From an uncultured Psychrosphaera sp. (GTDB lineage Bacteria; Pseudomonadota; Gammaproteobacteria; Enterobacterales; Alteromonadaceae): DNA of 64,000 bases. The notes under the pieces were generated by a model. That model was not told the origin of the DNA, made no database searches, and saw only the letters and a program-made list of their open reading frames with translations. The DNA lies in NCBI RefSeq assembly GCF_947500655.1, contig NZ_CANMSK010000024.1, positions 1-64,000 of the forward strand, read 5' to 3'. Below, piece after piece: positions 1 to 8,420 of the stretch (positions are counted from its first letter, which is position 1; each line of letters starts with the position of its first letter). Both the position numbers and the translations under genes were made by a program.

Positions 1-76
1 GGGTCATTAGCTCAGTTGGTAGAGCAGTTGACTTTTAATCAATTGGTCGATGGTTCGAATCCATCATGACCCACCA
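1..76 (+). tRNA. tRNA-Lys (anticodon TTT)
   Basis: A complete cloverleaf with a 7-bp acceptor stem (GGGTCAT pairing with ATGACCC), a D-arm, the anticodon loop CTTTTAA with TTT at 34-36, a T-arm containing GGTTCGAATCC, and an encoded CCA at 74-76. It starts at the first base of the window, so upstream tRNAs or a promoter cannot be excluded. No T-rich terminator hairpin is obvious before nadA. Confidence 0.97.
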
Positions 77-141
77 TTTAATGTTATTCCTCAGTACATT
101 CCAATTAGTTATAATTCAAATCATCAAGTTTATAATCACGT

Positions 142-170
142 GTGACATATCACTAAATACTCGGTATAAT
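142..170 (+). promoter_or_regulatory. sigma-70 promoter of nadA
   Basis: The -35 hexamer GTGACA (142-147) matches the TTGACA consensus at 5 of 6 bases. It is 17 bp from a perfect -10 TATAAT (165-170). Expected transcription start is about 177, which leaves a leader of only about 20 nt before the nadA ATG. Confidence 0.7.
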
Positions 171-199
171 CCCGCAAAATCCATAAGCATTTACACGCC

Positions 200-1255
200 A
201 TGAATCCTATAGAAATTGTGCAACAAGAATATCCTTTTCCAGCTAAACCAATCGCGCTAACTGATGTTGAAAAACAAGAGTATAAGCAGCGTATTAAATC
301 TTTGCTAAAAGAAAAAAATGCTGTGTTAGTCGCGCATTATTATACTGACCCTGAAATCCAAGCATTAGCTGAAGAAACCGGTGGTTGTGTAGCAGACTCA
401 TTAGAGATGGCTCGTTTTGGTAACCAACATGATGCCGATACCTTGATTGTCGCCGGTGTTAAATTCATGGGCGAAACCGCGAAAATATTAACACCAAAAA
501 AAACAGTTTTAATGCCAACGCTTGAAGCAACCTGCTCTTTAGACTTAGGTTGCCCTGTAGATGCGTTCTCTGCATTTTGTGACCAACACCCTGACCATAC
601 GGTTGTTGTTTACGCAAACACCTCCGCGGCCGTTAAAGCTCGTGCTGATTGGGTGGTTACGTCAAGCATTGCATTAGACGTTATTGATCACATTGATGCT
701 GAAGGTAAAAAAATCATTTGGGGTCCTGACCGTCACTTAGGTGGTTACATCAATAAACAAACTGGCGCAGATATGTTGTTGTGGAACGGTGAATGTATCG
801 TTCACGATGAATTCTCAGCTAAAGCGTTAAAAGACCTTAAAAATGTTTATCCAAACGCTGCTATCCTAGTTCATCCTGAATCCCCAGCATCCGTGGTTGA
901 ATTAGCCGATGCCGTTGGTTCAACATCACAATTGATCTCAGCAGCCACGACTATGGACAACGATACTTTTATTGTTGCAACCGACAGAGGCATCTTTTAT
1001 AAGATGCAACAAGCCAATCCAGACAAAACCTTTATTGAAGCTCCAACTGCTGGCAACGGCGCAACGTGTAAAAGCTGCGCACATTGTCCTTGGATGGCAA
1101 TGAACGGCTTAAAAGCGATAGAAGAAGCTCTAATGGACGCAACAGGGCACGAAGTGTTTGTTGATGAAGCATTAGCTGAGCAGGCTATGAAACCATTAAC
1201 TAAAATGCTTAACTTTGCCGCAGAAGCTAAAGTGAAAGTAAAAGGTAATGCGTAA
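200..1255 (+). CDS. nadA: quinolinate synthase A
   Basis: NadA condenses iminoaspartate, made by NadB, with dihydroxyacetone phosphate to give quinolinate, the first dedicated intermediate of de novo NAD synthesis in the cytoplasm. The 351 residues match the roughly 347 of the E. coli enzyme. The three cysteines expected to hold the 4Fe-4S cluster are at C112 (TCSLDLGCP), C199 ([10 protein letters not shown]) and C296 (CKSCAHCPW). The N-terminal HYYTDPEIQ segment (46-54) is typical of the family. No good Shine-Dalgarno sequence precedes the ATG, and the leader is short. The gene appears monocistronic, between two tRNA genes, with no nadB or nadC nearby. Confidence 0.97.
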   Translation: MNPIEIVQQEYPFPAKPIALTDVEKQEYKQRIKSLLKEKNAVLVAHYYTDPEIQALAEETGGCVADSLEMARFGNQHDADTLIVAGVKFMGETAKILTPKKTVLMPTLEATCSLDLGCPVDAFSAFCDQHPDHTVVVYANTSAAVKARADWVVTSSIALDVIDHIDAEGKKIIWGPDRHLGGYINKQTGADMLLWNGECIVHDEFSAKALKDLKNVYPNAAILVHPESPASVVELADAVGSTSQLISAATTMDNDTFIVATDRGIFYKMQQANPDKTFIEAPTAGNGATCKSCAHCPWMAMNGLKAIEEALMDATGHEVFVDEALAEQAMKPLTKMLNFAAEAKVKVKGNA

Positions 1256-1263
1256 GCTAAACA

Positions 1264-1304
1264 GCTACGAGATACGAGATACGAGGTCACATCAGTATGT
1301 GGCC
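1264..1304. repeat. three tandem 7-mers plus an imperfect hairpin
   Basis: Three tandem copies of GATACGA (the first is GCTACGA) at 1264-1284 are followed directly by an inverted repeat, GGTCACAT-CAGT-ATGTGGCC (1285-1304, one G-T pair). There is no T-run, so this is not a classical terminator. It lies 8 bases after the nadA stop and may be an extragenic repeat copy or a processing hairpin. Confidence 0.45.
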
Positions 1305-1388
1305 TTGAGTAGTGAAATGCGAGCATCTAGAAATAGAACTGTATTAGCGTGAAATATAACCAGTTGTTTAGGCTGGTTAGATTTCTTC

Positions 1389-1417
1389 TTGTTATTGGCG
1401 TAGTAATTCAATATTAT
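1389..1417 (+). promoter_or_regulatory. promoter of tRNA-Ser with GC-rich discriminator
   Basis: TTGTTA (1389-1394), a 17-bp spacer and TATTAT (1412-1417) are followed at once by GGCGCCGC. A GC-rich discriminator after the -10 is typical of stable-RNA promoters under stringent control. The tRNA begins 36 bases downstream. Confidence 0.6.
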
Positions 1418-1452
1418 GGCGCCGCTTATTAAATCTTATTAATAAGCAATGC

Positions 1453-1542
1453 GGAGAGGTGGCCGAGTGGCTTAAGGCGCACGCCTGGAAAGTGTGTTTA
1501 GGGTCAAACCTAACGAGAGTTCGAATCTCTCTCTCTCCGCCA
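1453..1542 (+). tRNA. tRNA-Ser (anticodon GGA)
   Basis: A 90-nt class II tRNA including the encoded CCA (1540-1542). The acceptor stem GGAGAGG (1453-1459) pairs with 1532-1538. The anticodon stem-loop is CACGC-CTGGAAA-GTGTG with GGA at 1487-1489. A long variable arm (around 1497-1514) and the TTCGAAT T-loop support serine identity. Confidence 0.97.
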
Positions 1543-1551
1543 TTAAATTAG

Positions 1552-1578
1552 AAAAACCAGTCTTTAGACTGGTTTTTT
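1552..1578 (+). terminator. rho-independent terminator of tRNA-Ser
   Basis: The stem AACCAGTCT / AGACTGGTT with a short loop is followed by six T residues ending at 1578. It begins 10 bases after the tRNA 3' end. Confidence 0.9.
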
Positions 1579-1741
1579 GCATTTTGGCTATCAATAATCA
1601 GAAAGATCTTAATCTTTGTTCTAGTCGTTTAATTCAATTGCTCGTACATAATTTTACTGCTTTGCTCATCATACCGTCGGTTACTCTTTCAAACCCTTTA
1701 CGTTCTGGGTTCGATAGCGTTATAGCTATTTAATTTATACA

Positions 1742-2656
1742 TTAGCTGCAGTCTAGCGAAGCTTGCTGATTATACAGTAAGCTGTTTGCTTGGTTTTCTA
1801 TAAACGATTTACCTATTTCCAATCCATATTTGTAATCATCAACTATGTTTTGCTCACTACTACCTAGGACTTTTGTAGCCAAAGGCCGAAGTGGCCTTAG
1901 CGTTATTATTTCAACGTCACTAGGAGGCTTTTTTATAAAACGTTCAGCACGTTTATAGCCATTTTCGTATTTATATAATATTTTGATAAACCTAGGGCAT
2001 CGATTCTTGGGACAGAGTAAAGGTTTAATTCGCTCAATAGGTTTTGGGATAATAGTTTCAGAGCCATCAGTAGTTCTAATGACGACTATTTTTTTAGCAC
2101 CAAGTTTATACGCTTTAGTTACTGGAATAGGAGCGCTGACGCCGCCATCTAAAAAATCTCCACTGTCATACAAATAGGGAATTGAGCTTGAATATTTTAA
2201 TGAATTTAACCAACCATCTTTTACAGGATTTATTAACTTAGTGGTTAGTCGTGATGAATGGGCCGCAGTGAAACGCACTTTTCGGTTTTGTGCATTCTTA
2301 TTCGCTTGGGCTGAATCAAATTGATAACTTTTCTTTTTAACTTGTTTAAAATACCAATCGAGATCCATGATGTTATTTTTACTAAAAAAACGCCATGGAT
2401 TAAAGAAGCGCTCATCTCTGGTTAAATCATGAATTAAGCTGTATGCATAGCCTTTCTGTTGACTCACAAAGCTTGCTACATTTTGTGCTCCTGCTGATGT
2501 TCCAATAATAACTTCAAATGGATTAAAATTAGCAATCTGCAAGTAATCTAAAACGCCTGCTGTAAAAGCGCCACGTTGTCCACCGCCTTCAGCAACTAAA
2601 CCTAGTCCACTAATTGGTGTTGTTTGATTAAGTTGTATGTCTCGTACTAATTTCAT
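1742..2656 (-). CDS. patatin-like phospholipase (YjjU/RssA type)
   Basis: A predicted serine lipid acyl hydrolase of the patatin fold. It shows the glycine-rich oxyanion loop EGGGQRGAF (residues 23-31), the nucleophile elbow GTSAG with Ser54, and the partner aspartate Asp170 in LDGGVSAPIP, so the Ser-Asp dyad is complete. No signal peptide or membrane segment is visible, so it is probably cytoplasmic or membrane-associated. The 304 residues and the sequence after the N-terminal GLGLVAEGGGQRG resemble the E. coli YjjU branch; the substrate is unknown. The start has a GAGAT ribosome site. The gene is single, convergent with tRNA-Ser, with a 221-base spacer on its other side. Confidence 0.88.
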   Translation of the reverse strand: MKLVRDIQLNQTTPISGLGLVAEGGGQRGAFTAGVLDYLQIANFNPFEVIIGTSAGAQNVASFVSQQKGYAYSLIHDLTRDERFFNPWRFFSKNNIMDLDWYFKQVKKKSYQFDSAQANKNAQNRKVRFTAAHSSRLTTKLINPVKDGWLNSLKYSSSIPYLYDSGDFLDGGVSAPIPVTKAYKLGAKKIVVIRTTDGSETIIPKPIERIKPLLCPKNRCPRFIKILYKYENGYKRAERFIKKPPSDVEIITLRPLRPLATKVLGSSEQNIVDDYKYGLEIGKSFIENQANSLLYNQQASLDCS

Positions 2657-2817
2657 GAAATCTCGTAATGTTTATTTATGAATAATAATGCCGATTAATT
2701 ACGGCACAAAGATAATAATATGGCCGTGATGTTAAAGCTATTTGAAAGAGGTGAAGTTAATATTCAAAAAAATAGAATAATTAACATACGGCCTTATTAT
2801 TTAATTCATTTGGTTTT

Positions 2818-2870
2818 AATAAACTATGCCTAATAGATAAAGCCTAATAGATTACGCTCCAATAAACTAT
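2818..2870. repeat. short nested direct repeats downstream of moeA
   Basis: AATAAACTAT occurs at 2818-2827 and 2861-2870. GCCTAATAGAT occurs at 2828-2838 and 2842-2852 (14-base period). These lie just past the moeA stop in a 221-base spacer with no gene. They look like local slippage duplications. Confidence 0.5.
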
Positions 2871-2877
2871 ACCCCAA

Positions 2878-4170
2878 TTAGCCAATAATAGAATCAAACA
2901 ACTCTATAGTGACTGTATCTCCAGCTTGATGTCCTTGGTTTTCTTGCGCAAGTATGATGTAACAATTTGCTCGGCTTATTGACGATAAGATACCTGAGCC
3001 TTGTGCCGGTAAAGGGGTAACTTGTAAATTACCTTGCTCACTAACAGACATAACTCCGCGTTGAAAGTCCATTCTGCCAGCTTTTTTATTTATTCTACTG
3101 GTTGTGGTGGCATTTAACTGAATGTTCGCTGTTGCATTAGCGCCTGCCATATATTTTAAGGCAGGAACCGCAAGCTGGTGGAAGGTAACCGCAGCGGATA
3201 CTGGGTTACCTGGCAAACCAAAAAATACACTATTATCTAGTTTGCCAAAGGCAAATGGTTTTCCCGGTTTAATCGCAACTTTCCAAAAATCGACCGTACC
3301 AATTTCACTTAACACTTCCTTTGTATAATCTGCATCACCAACCGATACACCGCCTGAACTAATAACGACATCAGCTTCTCGATTGGCTTTGATAAACGCA
3401 TTAGTAATGGCAGTTTTATCGTCTTTTATAATACCAAGAGGAATAACTGACATGTTCAAGCGTTGTAACATGGCAATTAATATCTGACTGTTACTCTCGT
3501 AAATATCACCTTCTTGTAAAGGTTGGCCTGGCATTTTAAGTTCGTCGCCTGTAGATAAAACCGCAACTTTTAATTTCCTAAATACGTCAATTTTACTTAA
3601 ACCTAATGAAGATAATAAACCTATATCAACTGCTTTAAGGCAATATCCTGTATCAAATAATACATGCCCTTGTTGAATATCTTCCCCCGCAAAACGGATG
3701 TTAGCTTGGTGTTTTGTTGGATGTAGTAGGGTGATTTGTTGGTCTTGAGTTTCAGGATTAATCTGACTGTTTACATTCTCCTGCATAACTACCGCGTTAG
3801 CAGAATTTGGCACGACCGCACCTGTCATAATTCGAATGCATTCACCATTATTTAACTCATTACCACCTAATTTATTTTTGTACGGACTACCAGCCATAGA
3901 CGTACCAATAAGTTTAAATTGGCTCAATGGTGTCGGACTTTCTGTTAAATCTGCCTGCAAAGAGTCATCTCTTATCGCATAACCGTCCATTGCTGAATTA
4001 TTGTGAGCTGGGACTTGGATTGGGGAAGTAACTGGCTTAGCAAGGATACGCTGGTCGGCGTCTTGAATAGCAATAAGCTCATTTTCTGTGATCGTATTGA
4101 CGTTAGTTAATAATGTACTTTTTGCTAATTCAAAAGGCATTAAGTTAGGTACATTGTAACAGTCGTTCAT
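2878..4170 (-). CDS. moeA: molybdopterin molybdenumtransferase
   Basis: MoeA inserts molybdate into adenylylated molybdopterin, the last step of basic molybdenum cofactor synthesis. The domain order is the MoeA N-terminal region with PVTSPIQVPAHNNSAMDGYA, the MoCF-binding core with GGVSVGDADYT and FGLPGNPVSAAV, and a C-terminal beta domain. I chose the ATG at 4170 (430 residues, starting MNDCYNVPNLMPFELA) because an AGGGAA ribosome site sits 6-7 bases upstream and the family starts here. The frame stays open to 4365, but those 65 extra codons lie outside the family. No other moa/mob genes are in the window. The gene is divergent from the lipoxygenase. Confidence 0.95.
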   Translation of the reverse strand: MNDCYNVPNLMPFELAKSTLLTNVNTITENELIAIQDADQRILAKPVTSPIQVPAHNNSAMDGYAIRDDSLQADLTESPTPLSQFKLIGTSMAGSPYKNKLGGNELNNGECIRIMTGAVVPNSANAVVMQENVNSQINPETQDQQITLLHPTKHQANIRFAGEDIQQGHVLFDTGYCLKAVDIGLLSSLGLSKIDVFRKLKVAVLSTGDELKMPGQPLQEGDIYESNSQILIAMLQRLNMSVIPLGIIKDDKTAITNAFIKANREADVVISSGGVSVGDADYTKEVLSEIGTVDFWKVAIKPGKPFAFGKLDNSVFFGLPGNPVSAAVTFHQLAVPALKYMAGANATANIQLNATTTSRINKKAGRMDFQRGVMSVSEQGNLQVTPLPAQGSGILSSISRANCYIILAQENQGHQAGDTVTIELFDSIIG

Positions 4171-4319
4171 GGTGTTCCCTTTTTGTTTTAAGTACAGGTT
4201 ATAAGTTGTTGCTAAGTTTTGTTTATTCATCATATCCCAATCTACTTTATTGGTACACGATATGAATATTGAGGATGTCATTAAAACCAAACATAGTGAT
4301 TGTAATATCCACACTTTCA

Positions 4320-4334
4320 GTACATTATTTGTAC
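4320..4334. promoter_or_regulatory. inverted repeat in the moeA-lipoxygenase divergent region
   Basis: GTACA-TTATT-TGTAC is a perfect 5-5-5 palindrome, roughly midway between the two divergent starts (4170 and 4437). It could be an operator for either gene. No regulator gene is adjacent, and a short AT-rich palindrome can arise by chance. Confidence 0.3.
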
Positions 4335-4436
4335 ATGTTATTGATTTAATGTTGGTAATTAGCATTTAGCTAAAACTAAATAGTAAGCACAGTTTTAAAT
4401 TCTCACTTTTGAGCACTCACCTATAAGGAAATGTTA

Positions 4437-6566
4437 ATGAGCACCAAGTCTACAATACCAAGTTTACCGCAACATGATGATGCAGAGCAAAGAACAAAAA
4501 GAGAGTTCCAACTCTCAATGGCGCATACAACTTATAACTATATGACCTCGTATATGGAAGGTGTTCCAATTTCTGCCGACTTACCAGAGCAGGAAAAATT
4601 TAGTACAGCTTATGCAATTAAATTACTCCCAGTGTTTAAAAACATGGTAGAAAATTTAATTGTGGTGACTGAGCGTTTATTTAGAAAACAAATAACAGAT
4701 GACATATCCACTAAACGCATGGATGAATTAAAAAAAGCCGTTGAAGAGCTTAGTGATGGTATTGATATTCGCCATATCGGTGAAGAAATAAAAGCGATTA
4801 AATCTATATTTAGTGTTATTGGTGACTTACCAGAGGCCTTTAAAAGTCTCAGTCATTTACCTCAAGATTTAGAGAAAGCATTAAATGGATTAAAAGACTT
4901 AGCAGAAGATGCAATAGAAAAAGGGCCGACTGAGATATTAAAAAACACGCTGTTTAATGTGCTGAGTACTGAAAGTGGTCGAGATTATTTACAAGCCCAA
5001 TCAATTCAAGACTATGAAGATTTATTTGAAACCTTGTCTTTGCCAGAGATGTTAACGATACCTCAGCAAGATTGGATGATTGGTGATGAAAAACCTTGTA
5101 TGCAAGATTGGTTTTTTGGTTATTTGCAAATCGCAGGATTTAATACAACCAACTTACGTGGTGTTCAGTTAACCAAACCTGCAGGTACTGAAATTGTCGA
5201 ATTATCTAGTTTATTGGCAAAAATGCCAGTAACGGACGCTATTTTACAGCAAGAAACTGGTATCGCTAATGTAACTTTGCAACAAGCCGCTGAGCAAAAA
5301 CGTTTATTCGTTGTTGATTACGCTATGTTAGATGGGGCTGAAACGACTCCTGTGCATGGTGAAGATCGTTACTTGTCGGCACCAATTGCCTTGTTCTACT
5401 TAAATAATGATTCGCCAGCTGGCTATCCACCGGCTGAAACTCATGGTGTAATGCAGCCTGTTGCAATTCAGTTACAACAAAAATTTGATGAAGTTAACGC
5501 ACCAATATTTACTCCAACCGACTCAGCTAATGCCGATGATCAACATCACTTTAAATGGCGTGTCGCTAAGTATTTTGTCAATGTATCTTGTGCTATTCAG
5601 CATGAGTCTGTAGCGCACTTAGGCGATTGCCATTTAACGTTAGATCCTATGGTTGTTGCGACGAATAGAAAGCTCTCTGACAATCATCCTATTATGATCT
5701 TACTTAAACCTCATTTTAGATTTACTATCAATATTAACAATAGTGCCTTGCACAGTTTGATCATTCCAGGTGGGGTGGTTGCAACCAATGTTGGTCCTAA
5801 AATAGAAGATACTTGGGAGTTGGTTCGCCAAGCTCATTTAGCATGGCAATTTGATGATAATAATCCGGACTGTATATTTGATATTCGTGGAGTTGCGGAT
5901 ATTCCCAACTTTCCTTTTAGAGATGATACTCAACTACTTTGGCAAGCAGTTAATAAGTGGGTTAAAAGCTATGTTTATCTTTATTATCCAAACCAAGACG
6001 ATATGTTACAAGATAACGAATTGCAGGCATGGATTAACGAGTTGGTTTCGCCAAACTATGCAAAAGTAACGGGGATGCGAGGATTGACAGCTACAGGCAA
6101 TCCAAAGCAGCCTTATGTCATTGACGATAAAGATTATTTGGTTAAGATCATAGCGCAAATTATTTATATTGCTGGACCGCAACATGCCTCGGTTAACTAT
6201 GCCCAGTATCCGCTTATGTCTTATATGCCGAGTGTTGCAGGAACCATTTATCAACCTGCTCCAGGTAAAAATACTCCCTTAGCCTCTGAGCAAGATTGCT
6301 TGGCTTGGTATCCGCCGTTAGACGTTTCCATGTATACTTTTTTGTTTGAATATTTATTAAGTGGAGTGCAATACGACACATTTGGTCATTACTCTGAAGA
6401 TCCTAAAATTCCTTATTTTAAAGACAGACGATTAACGTTTGCTTTAAGTAAGTTTCAAGAGGAGTTAGCTGAAATTGAAGTGACTATTACTCGCAGAAAT
6501 AGAAGCAGACCTATGGAATACCCATTCCAATTACCTTCACAAATACCAAATAGCATTAGTATTTAA
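4437..6566 (+). CDS. lipoxygenase (non-heme iron fatty acid dioxygenase)
   Basis: Lipoxygenases add O2 to polyunsaturated fatty acids to give hydroperoxides. The 709-residue product carries the complete signature H-x4-H-x4-H-x17-H-x8-H at H389, H394, H399, H417 and H426. By alignment to the plant and Pseudomonas enzymes, the iron ligands are H394, H399, H583 (QHASVNYAQY), N587 and the C-terminal Ile709. Residue 437, 38 past the second ligand, is Ala, the Coffa residue usual in S-specific enzymes. The N-terminal 200 residues are mostly helical, as in Pseudomonas LoxA, with no PLAT domain. No signal peptide is visible, so it is probably cytoplasmic, unlike LoxA. The start at 4437 has AAGGA seven bases upstream; the in-frame ATG at 4431 is too close to it. 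The gene is single, with its own terminator. Confidence 0.93.
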   Translation: MSTKSTIPSLPQHDDAEQRTKREFQLSMAHTTYNYMTSYMEGVPISADLPEQEKFSTAYAIKLLPVFKNMVENLIVVTERLFRKQITDDISTKRMDELKKAVEELSDGIDIRHIGEEIKAIKSIFSVIGDLPEAFKSLSHLPQDLEKALNGLKDLAEDAIEKGPTEILKNTLFNVLSTESGRDYLQAQSIQDYEDLFETLSLPEMLTIPQQDWMIGDEKPCMQDWFFGYLQIAGFNTTNLRGVQLTKPAGTEIVELSSLLAKMPVTDAILQQETGIANVTLQQAAEQKRLFVVDYAMLDGAETTPVHGEDRYLSAPIALFYLNNDSPAGYPPAETHGVMQPVAIQLQQKFDEVNAPIFTPTDSANADDQHHFKWRVAKYFVNVSCAIQHESVAHLGDCHLTLDPMVVATNRKLSDNHPIMILLKPHFRFTININNSALHSLIIPGGVVATNVGPKIEDTWELVRQAHLAWQFDDNNPDCIFDIRGVADIPNFPFRDDTQLLWQAVNKWVKSYVYLYYPNQDDMLQDNELQAWINELVSPNYAKVTGMRGLTATGNPKQPYVIDDKDYLVKIIAQIIYIAGPQHASVNYAQYPLMSYMPSVAGTIYQPAPGKNTPLASEQDCLAWYPPLDVSMYTFLFEYLLSGVQYDTFGHYSEDPKIPYFKDRRLTFALSKFQEELAEIEVTITRRNRSRPMEYPFQLPSQIPNSISI

Positions 6567-6604
6567 TAGGTTTATCGTTACATAGATTTGTGGGCATATA
6601 AGTC

Positions 6605-6640
6605 AAAAACGTAAGTTACATAAGTAACTTACGTTTTTTT
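6605..6640 (+). terminator. terminator after the lipoxygenase gene
   Basis: A 10-bp perfect stem, CGTAAGTTAC (6610-6619) with GTAACTTACG (6624-6633), a 4-base loop, an A-run before and seven T residues after. The flanking A and T runs also let it serve the leftward gene ending at 6674. Confidence 0.92.
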
Positions 6641-6673
6641 ATTTGAGGCTTTTGATGTTAATGTTAATTGAAC

Positions 6674-8338
6674 CTAGGTTTTAGGTTGCACTTTAAATTC
6701 ATGATCTTCTATTTTGATAATAGATGGCCCTTTTTCTACTTTAGTAATAAGGGAATGATCGGCAATAACAACAGATACTTTTGGGTAAAGTTTAGAGTTA
6801 GCGGTTACTGATACCATCTCCATATATTCACGGCGTTTGCCAATTAAAGCGTTACGGTATCCAGTATACTTTTCTACTTTAGACTGTAGTTTGGTTAATG
6901 CGTTTTCTAGTTCATGCTTTTTATCAGAATCGAGCGTATTATTATAATCATTTTCAACGCCTTCTAACCGAGAGATCATTTCATGGATCCAGTCGGCAAG
7001 CTCAATTTCTTTATTAATAAAAATATCATAAGTACGATTCATACTAATGTCGGTGTGCACATCCGATTCAGTGCCTATAACACCAGCTTCTAATGTTTTA
7101 CACAGGAAAAATCGACAGCCTGTGATCAGTCCACTCGGTCTATCACCTTGACCAACCACAACACTATTTGCTTCAACATTACAGTGGCTTAACTGTTTTT
7201 TTACACTAACAATTGTTTTTGCTGTAATTTCACATTGATTGGCAAATGTTAAATTAATTTGCCCACCAGATTGGAGCACACAAGAGTAATGATGATCGTC
7301 TTTTGGACCTTCAAGAAGCCGTCCTGATGCACCTGATATAATGGTTAATTCACCACCACATTTAATAACTGCAGACTCTACAAATCCACCAATAAATACA
7401 TCGCCAGTGGCTGTAAGCTGCATGTCTGGTGACACATCGCCTTGAATTATGACACTGCCTTTAAATTTAACATGACCTTTTTTAGGGTCGAGTTCAGGTA
7501 AGGTGAAAACATCGTCGATGATCAGAGTTTTACCGTCAAAGCGAGCTAAGCCACTTTTGGTCGCAAGCAAAATGTTAGGATTTTTAGGGCTTATGATCAC
7601 ACTGTCATTTATCGAGAAGTTTATATCTTTACCAACAGAGGGCGGGATTTTATCACCATAAATATCAATGCCTTCTTTACCAATGGTTAGAGGTACTTTT
7701 TCTAACACGGCTTGATTAACAGTAACGGTTTCTATATTGCCTAAGTCTTTTAAGTCAGCACGACCGTTTGAGTCTACTTTGGGAGTACGGCAGGCGTCTG
7801 AGAATAATGCAACTCTAGGTTTTAAGTAAGCATCCACGCCATGAACGACAGGCATCCCTTTAACAATAGTAAATTCGATGGGTGAACCGGGTTCAGAATT
7901 TTTACATTGTAAGAGTAATTCATTAATTAACGAGGATTTTAAACCGTATCGAATACCAGCATCGAGGCAAGATTGTTTAATTGTTTCTAAATCTAATAAT
8001 TTGCCACCAACTGCGGTTGTGACTTGAGCTGAAACTGACATTTTATCTTCAGCTAATTGAATGTTTATTTTTGCATCAATTGCTTTTGCAACAAGTGCAT
8101 TAACAACGCTGTCGGGGAGGTTATCTTTTTTGATGCTAGCCAGTTGTGTATTAGCAGTTTGTACTAAGCTTTTTATATGCTCATGCAGGATGCTTAAAGA
8201 TGAATGCTCAGAGTGTTTTATCTGTTGAACAATAACAGACTCTTCCAATGCCTCTGAGTCTTTAGTCAGAGTAACAATTAGAGTGAGTTCTTTTTCGTTG
8301 AATTTATATTCAAAATTTTGCAATTGACACCTTAACAC
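6674..8338 (-). CDS. FapA-type DUF342 protein
   Basis: The 554-residue protein has the layout of the FapA/DUF342 family: an N-terminal mixed region, the core around residues 165-300 (GMPVVHGVDAYL, PLTIGKEGIDIYG), a parallel beta-helix-like stretch with polymer-bundling style repeats (VIIQGDVSPDMQLTATGDV, VESAVIKCGGELTII), and a C-terminal coiled coil around 450-500. In Vibrio, FapA-like proteins affect polar flagellum assembly and glucose-responsive localisation; a role here is inferred. The start is uncertain: GTG at 8338, or TTG at 8323 with AAGGTG just upstream, which has the better ribosome site. No signal peptide. Confidence 0.8.
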   Translation of the reverse strand: MLRCQLQNFEYKFNEKELTLIVTLTKDSEALEESVIVQQIKHSEHSSLSILHEHIKSLVQTANTQLASIKKDNLPDSVVNALVAKAIDAKINIQLAEDKMSVSAQVTTAVGGKLLDLETIKQSCLDAGIRYGLKSSLINELLLQCKNSEPGSPIEFTIVKGMPVVHGVDAYLKPRVALFSDACRTPKVDSNGRADLKDLGNIETVTVNQAVLEKVPLTIGKEGIDIYGDKIPPSVGKDINFSINDSVIISPKNPNILLATKSGLARFDGKTLIIDDVFTLPELDPKKGHVKFKGSVIIQGDVSPDMQLTATGDVFIGGFVESAVIKCGGELTIISGASGRLLEGPKDDHHYSCVLQSGGQINLTFANQCEITAKTIVSVKKQLSHCNVEANSVVVGQGDRPSGLITGCRFFLCKTLEAGVIGTESDVHTDISMNRTYDIFINKEIELADWIHEMISRLEGVENDYNNTLDSDKKHELENALTKLQSKVEKYTGYRNALIGKRREYMEMVSVTANSKLYPKVSVVIADHSLITKVEKGPSIIKIEDHEFKVQPKT

Positions 8339-8420
8339 TAAGATATAACAAGCCTTACATTGTTAAACATAAAACTTATTGTTAGCTAATGTAAAGCCTT
8401 AATTTATCTAAATAATAGGC

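Noticed and set aside
1494-1733. 79-codon frame across the tRNA-Ser 3' end and its terminator
   Set aside because: Overlaps a functional RNA and a terminator; chance frame.
4171-4365. In-frame 65-codon extension of moeA with a lipobox-like ISC and a hydrophobic segment, resembling a lipoprotein signal
   Set aside because: MoeA is cytoplasmic, the family starts at 4170, and a good ribosome site (AGGGAA) precedes that ATG. The extension is most likely open leader sequence by chance.
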